Shown: piece by piece, positions 15,722-18,193 of the stretch
How the letters are laid out: each line of letters opens with the position of its first letter
How positions within the stretch are numbered: position 1 is the stretch's first letter
DNA from: AEGEAN-183 sp964614345
Lineage (GTDB): Bacteria > Pseudomonadota > Gammaproteobacteria > Magnimaribacterales > Magnimaribacteraceae
DNA length: 18,193 nucleotides
NCBI GenBank assembly: GCA_964614345.1
Contig: CAZTLP010000024.1
Location: 1 to 18,193, forward strand
Direction of reading: 5' to 3'
The notes under the pieces: model-generated
What the model was told of the DNA's origin: nothing
The model's database searches: none
Seen by the model: the letters and a program-made list of their open reading frames with translations, nothing else
Made by a program: the position numbers and the translations under genes

Positions 15722-16470
15722 GTTATTACCTTCGCTTCATTTTTAAGTTTTTCAACTAGTTCATCAACACTTTCTACAATAACACCAGCAGCTCTTTCAG
15801 GAGGAGGCGAAACTTTTAGAGTTTCTAGCCTAGGTGAAGCATCTACATTTAACTCTTCAGGAGTTAGGGTGTCCAAGGGCTTCTTTTTCGCTTTCATAAT
15901 ATTTGGTAATGAAGCATATCTAGGCTCATTCAATCTCAAATCTGTGGTGACCACTGCAGGAAGGTTTAACGAAACAGTTTGCAATCCGCCATCTACTTCT
16001 CTAGTAACATTAATCTTTTCGCCTTCAATTTTTATTTCCGAAGCAAAGGTACCCTGAGCATAAGAAAGCAATGAAGCTAACATTTGACCTGTTTGGTTGG
16101 AATCATCATCAATGGCTTGCTTACCTAATATAATTAAATCTGGTTGTTCTTTTTCAACTACAGCTTTTAATAATTTAGCTACACCAAGTGGCTCAACTTC
16201 TAATTCTGTATCAACTAGGATTGCACGATCTGCTCCTAAAGCAAGTGCTGTCCTAAGTTGCTCCTGACACGCATTAGACCCTATTGAAACTGCTATTATC
16301 TCTTGTGCAGATCCCGATTCCTTAAGCCTTACAGCTTCTTCTACAGCAATTTCACAAAACGGGTTGATAGCCATTTTTACATTGGCTAAATCTGGACCAG
16401 TTTCATCTGATTTTGCTCTGACTTTAACGTTATAATCTACTACTCGTTTTATTGGAACTAGAACCTTCAT
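15718..16470 (-). CDS. etfB: Electron transfer flavoprotein beta subunit
   Basis: EtfB is the AMP-binding subunit of ETF and carries the loop that docks onto acyl-CoA dehydrogenases. The 250 residues are of normal length. Seen are MKVLVPIKRVVDYNVKVR (1-18), the nucleotide segment GKQAIDDDSNQTGQM (116-130), and the ETF-beta signature with recognition loop LNEPRYASLPNIMKAKKKP (180-198). Leu188 corresponds to the anchoring Leu195 of human ETF. It begins the etfBA pair. It has one of the few clear Shine-Dalgarno sequences here (AAAGGA, nine bases before the ATG) and a good promoter 34 bases further up. The likely donors encoded in this window are the PimC/PimD-like dehydrogenases, and the acceptor is the ETF-QO encoded divergently. 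Confidence 0.97.
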   Translation of the reverse strand: MKVLVPIKRVVDYNVKVRAKSDETGPDLANVKMAINPFCEIAVEEAVRLKESGSAQEIIAVSIGSNACQEQLRTALALGADRAILVDTELEVEPLGVAKLLKAVVEKEQPDLIILGKQAIDDDSNQTGQMLASLLSYAQGTFASEIKIEGEKINVTREVDGGLQTVSLNLPAVVTTDLRLNEPRYASLPNIMKAKKKPLDTLTPEELNVDASPRLETLKVSPPPERAAGVIVESVDELVEKLKNEAKVIT

Positions 16471-16503
16471 ATATGCAAATCCTTTATAATGGTATAAAAA
16501 TAG

Positions 16504-16539
16504 AGGCGCTATTCTATATCCGCTTAAACTAGCTTACAA
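16504..16539 (-). promoter_or_regulatory. Predicted promoter of etfBA
   Basis: On the minus strand TTGTAA (16539-16534) and TAGAAT (16516-16511) stand 17 bp apart, followed directly by AGCGCCT. The start point would be near 16504, giving a leader of about 34 bases that holds AAAGGA before the etfB ATG. This is the best-formed promoter in the window. It lies in the 82-base divergent gap with ETF-QO, so both units could share regulation. Confidence 0.6.
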
Positions 16540-16552
16540 ATAAAAGATACTT

Positions 16553-18193
16553 ATGGAAGAAATACAAAGAGAATCTATGGAATATGATGTGATTATTGTT
16601 GGTGCTGGTCCTTCAGGACTTTCTACTGCCATTAAACTTAAACAACTAGCAATTGAGAATCAGTCTGAAATATCTATTTGCATAGTAGAAAAAGGATCTG
16701 AAGTGGGCGCACATATACTTTCAGGAAACGTTATAGACCCAAGGGCCTTAAATGAACTTATTCCAGACTGGAAAGAAAAAGGTGCACCTCTAAAAACTGA
16801 AGTCAGTAAAGATTCAGTTAGGTATCTACTTAGTGAATCTATTACCATTCCCGCCCCTCTTACTTTAGTTCCAACATTTAACAATCACGGAAATTATATT
16901 ATTAGCTTAGGAAATCTATGCCGTTGGTTGGCGGAATACGCAGAGAATTTAGAAATAGATATCTTTGCAGGATTCCCTGCTTCTGAATTAATTTATGAAA
17001 ATGACAGAGTTATGGGAGTTATCACTGGCGATATGGGTATAGATTCTGAAGGTGAGAAGAAGTCTGGTTATGAACCAGGAGTTGAACTTAAAGCTAAATT
17101 TACTGTGTTAGCAGAAGGCTGCAGAGGTCACTTAGGTAAAGAAATTATTAGTAAATATAATCTGGATAAGGGTAAAGATCCTCAGCATTATGGCATTGGA
17201 TTTAAAGAGGTTTGGGACCTAAATCCAGAGCTTCATGAGGAAGGATTAGTTATACATACCTTAGGATGGCCATCTAAAGGAACAGTATCTGGTTCTTACT
17301 TTTATCATGGTGAGAATAATCAGGCATATATAGGGTATGTTGTTCCACTAGACTACAAAAACCCGCACCTGAGCCCTTTTGATGAATTTCAGCAGTGGAA
17401 ACACCAATCTTCCATAAGTAAATACTTGAAAGAAGGGAAGAGAGTTTCATATGGAGCTAGAGCACTAATTAAAGGAGGGTTTCAATCCAGACCAAAAATG
17501 AATTTTCCTGGTGGTCTGTTAATTGGAGATAATGCTGGAACACTAAACTTTCCCAGAATCAAAGGCACACATACTGCCATGAAATCAGGAATGATAGCGG
17601 CAGAATCTATTTTTAATTCAATTAAAAGTAGCGAAGTTAATCTTGAAGATTACGAAGAAAAGTTTAATTCCTCGTGGATTAATAGTGAGCTCTATAAAGC
17701 GAGAAACTGGAATCCATTTCTACATAAATTTGGACCTTATTTAGGAGTTCTATTAGCTGGCATTGATCAATTCATCTTTAGAGGAAAATTGCCATTTACA
17801 TTAAAAGCCCCTGAACCCGACCATGCCTGTCTAAAGGAAGCAAAGAGGATGTCAAAAATTTCATATCCCAAACCAGATGGGGTTATTTCTTTTGATAAAC
17901 TCTCATCGGTTTTCCTGTCTAATACCAACCATGCAGAAGACCAACCATGTCATTTAATTTTAAAAGATGAATCAATACCAATAGAACAAAACCTTCCTCT
18001 GTTTGATGAACCAGCTCAAAGATATTGTCCTGCAGGAGTGTATGAAGTTATTGAAGAAGAAGGTTCCAAAAAATTTCAAATAAATGCACAAAACTGTGTG
18101 CACTGTAAGACTTGTGATATTAAAGATCCAGCACAAAATATTACCTGGGTAACGCCGGAAGGAACAGGTGGTCCAAACTATCCAAATATGTAG
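16553..18193 (+). CDS. Electron transfer flavoprotein-ubiquinone oxidoreductase (ETF-QO)
   Basis: ETF-QO is a monotopic membrane flavoprotein that takes electrons from ETF and reduces ubiquinone. The 546 residues are complete; the TAG is the last codon of the window. The FAD motif VGAGPSG is at 16-22, then EKGSEVGAHILSG (46-58), the second FAD element LLIGDNAGTLN (322-332), and the quinone/membrane region in between. The C-terminal ferredoxin-like domain carries the 4Fe-4S ligands Cys492, Cys515, Cys518 and Cys521 (YCPAGVYE; NCVHCKTCDIKDP), with the same C-x2-C-x2-C end as human ETFDH. The ATG at 16553 gives MEEIQRESMEYDVIIVGAG; an internal ATG at residue 9 is possible, but the RESMEYD start is conserved. 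Divergent from etfBA, its partner. No good plus-strand promoter was found, and the Shine-Dalgarno is weak. Confidence 0.97.
   Translation: MEEIQRESMEYDVIIVGAGPSGLSTAIKLKQLAIENQSEISICIVEKGSEVGAHILSGNVIDPRALNELIPDWKEKGAPLKTEVSKDSVRYLLSESITIPAPLTLVPTFNNHGNYIISLGNLCRWLAEYAENLEIDIFAGFPASELIYENDRVMGVITGDMGIDSEGEKKSGYEPGVELKAKFTVLAEGCRGHLGKEIISKYNLDKGKDPQHYGIGFKEVWDLNPELHEEGLVIHTLGWPSKGTVSGSYFYHGENNQAYIGYVVPLDYKNPHLSPFDEFQQWKHQSSISKYLKEGKRVSYGARALIKGGFQSRPKMNFPGGLLIGDNAGTLNFPRIKGTHTAMKSGMIAAESIFNSIKSSEVNLEDYEEKFNSSWINSELYKARNWNPFLHKFGPYLGVLLAGIDQFIFRGKLPFTLKAPEPDHACLKEAKRMSKISYPKPDGVISFDKLSSVFLSNTNHAEDQPCHLILKDESIPIEQNLPLFDEPAQRYCPAGVYEVIEEEGSKKFQINAQNCVHCKTCDIKDPAQNITWVTPEGTGGPNYPNM

Noticed and set aside
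16485..16490. Plus-strand TATAAT upstream of ETF-QO as its -10 box
   Set aside because: No -35-like hexamer stands 16-18 bp upstream, and the site lies in the etfB leader; AT-rich chance is likely.

Overview
This window is an AT-rich (roughly one-third GC by eye), densely packed bacterial chromosome segment. It contains only housekeeping and energy-metabolism genes. No mobile element, CRISPR array, rRNA, tRNA or prophage gene is visible. The longest stretch without a gene is about 90 bases. The order nqrA - GAPDH - mfd - csiV, the CsiV family itself, and the NfuA, exonuclease I, TrmA and MetH types all point to a gammaproteobacterium. The base composition, tight spacing and scarce Shine-Dalgarno sequences suggest a marine lineage with a streamlined genome. 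A SAR86-like organism would fit, but that placement is inference.

Layout. At 1-80 (minus) is the first 26 codons of nqrA, running off the left edge. At 172-3977 (minus) is a compact three-gene unit: a large and a small acyl-CoA dehydrogenase subunit of the PimC/PimD type, followed nine bases later by a GAPDH with an N-terminal extension. Divergent from it, 4053-7984 (plus) carries mfd and csiV with a 4-base stop/start overlap. At 7990-10017 (minus) are sbcB and nfuA. At 10084-14797 (plus) are metH and trmA, overlapping by 8 bases. At 14792-16470 (minus) are etfB and etfA, and divergent from them at 16553-18193 (plus) is ETF-ubiquinone oxidoreductase, whose stop codon is the last three bases of the window.

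How the genes fit together. The two ends form one electron route: the acyl-CoA dehydrogenase pair reduces ETF (EtfA/EtfB), ETF-QO passes the electrons to quinone, and Na+-NQR (nqrA) feeds the same quinone pool from NADH. The middle holds unrelated maintenance functions: transcription-coupled repair (Mfd), a 3'-5' ssDNA exonuclease (SbcB), Fe-S delivery (NfuA), methionine synthesis (MetH), tRNA m5U54 (TrmA) and a cell-envelope factor (CsiV).

I see no new system here. The points most worth a second look are: an Mfd that appears to lack domain D3; a PimCD-like dehydrogenase pair placed between GAPDH and mfd, in which one subunit has no visible catalytic base; a GAPDH whose usual NAD-selecting Asp seems replaced by basic residues; three minus-strand promoters sharing a -10 box directly followed by a GC-rich discriminator; and a palindromic hexamer shared by the ends of trmA and etfA.
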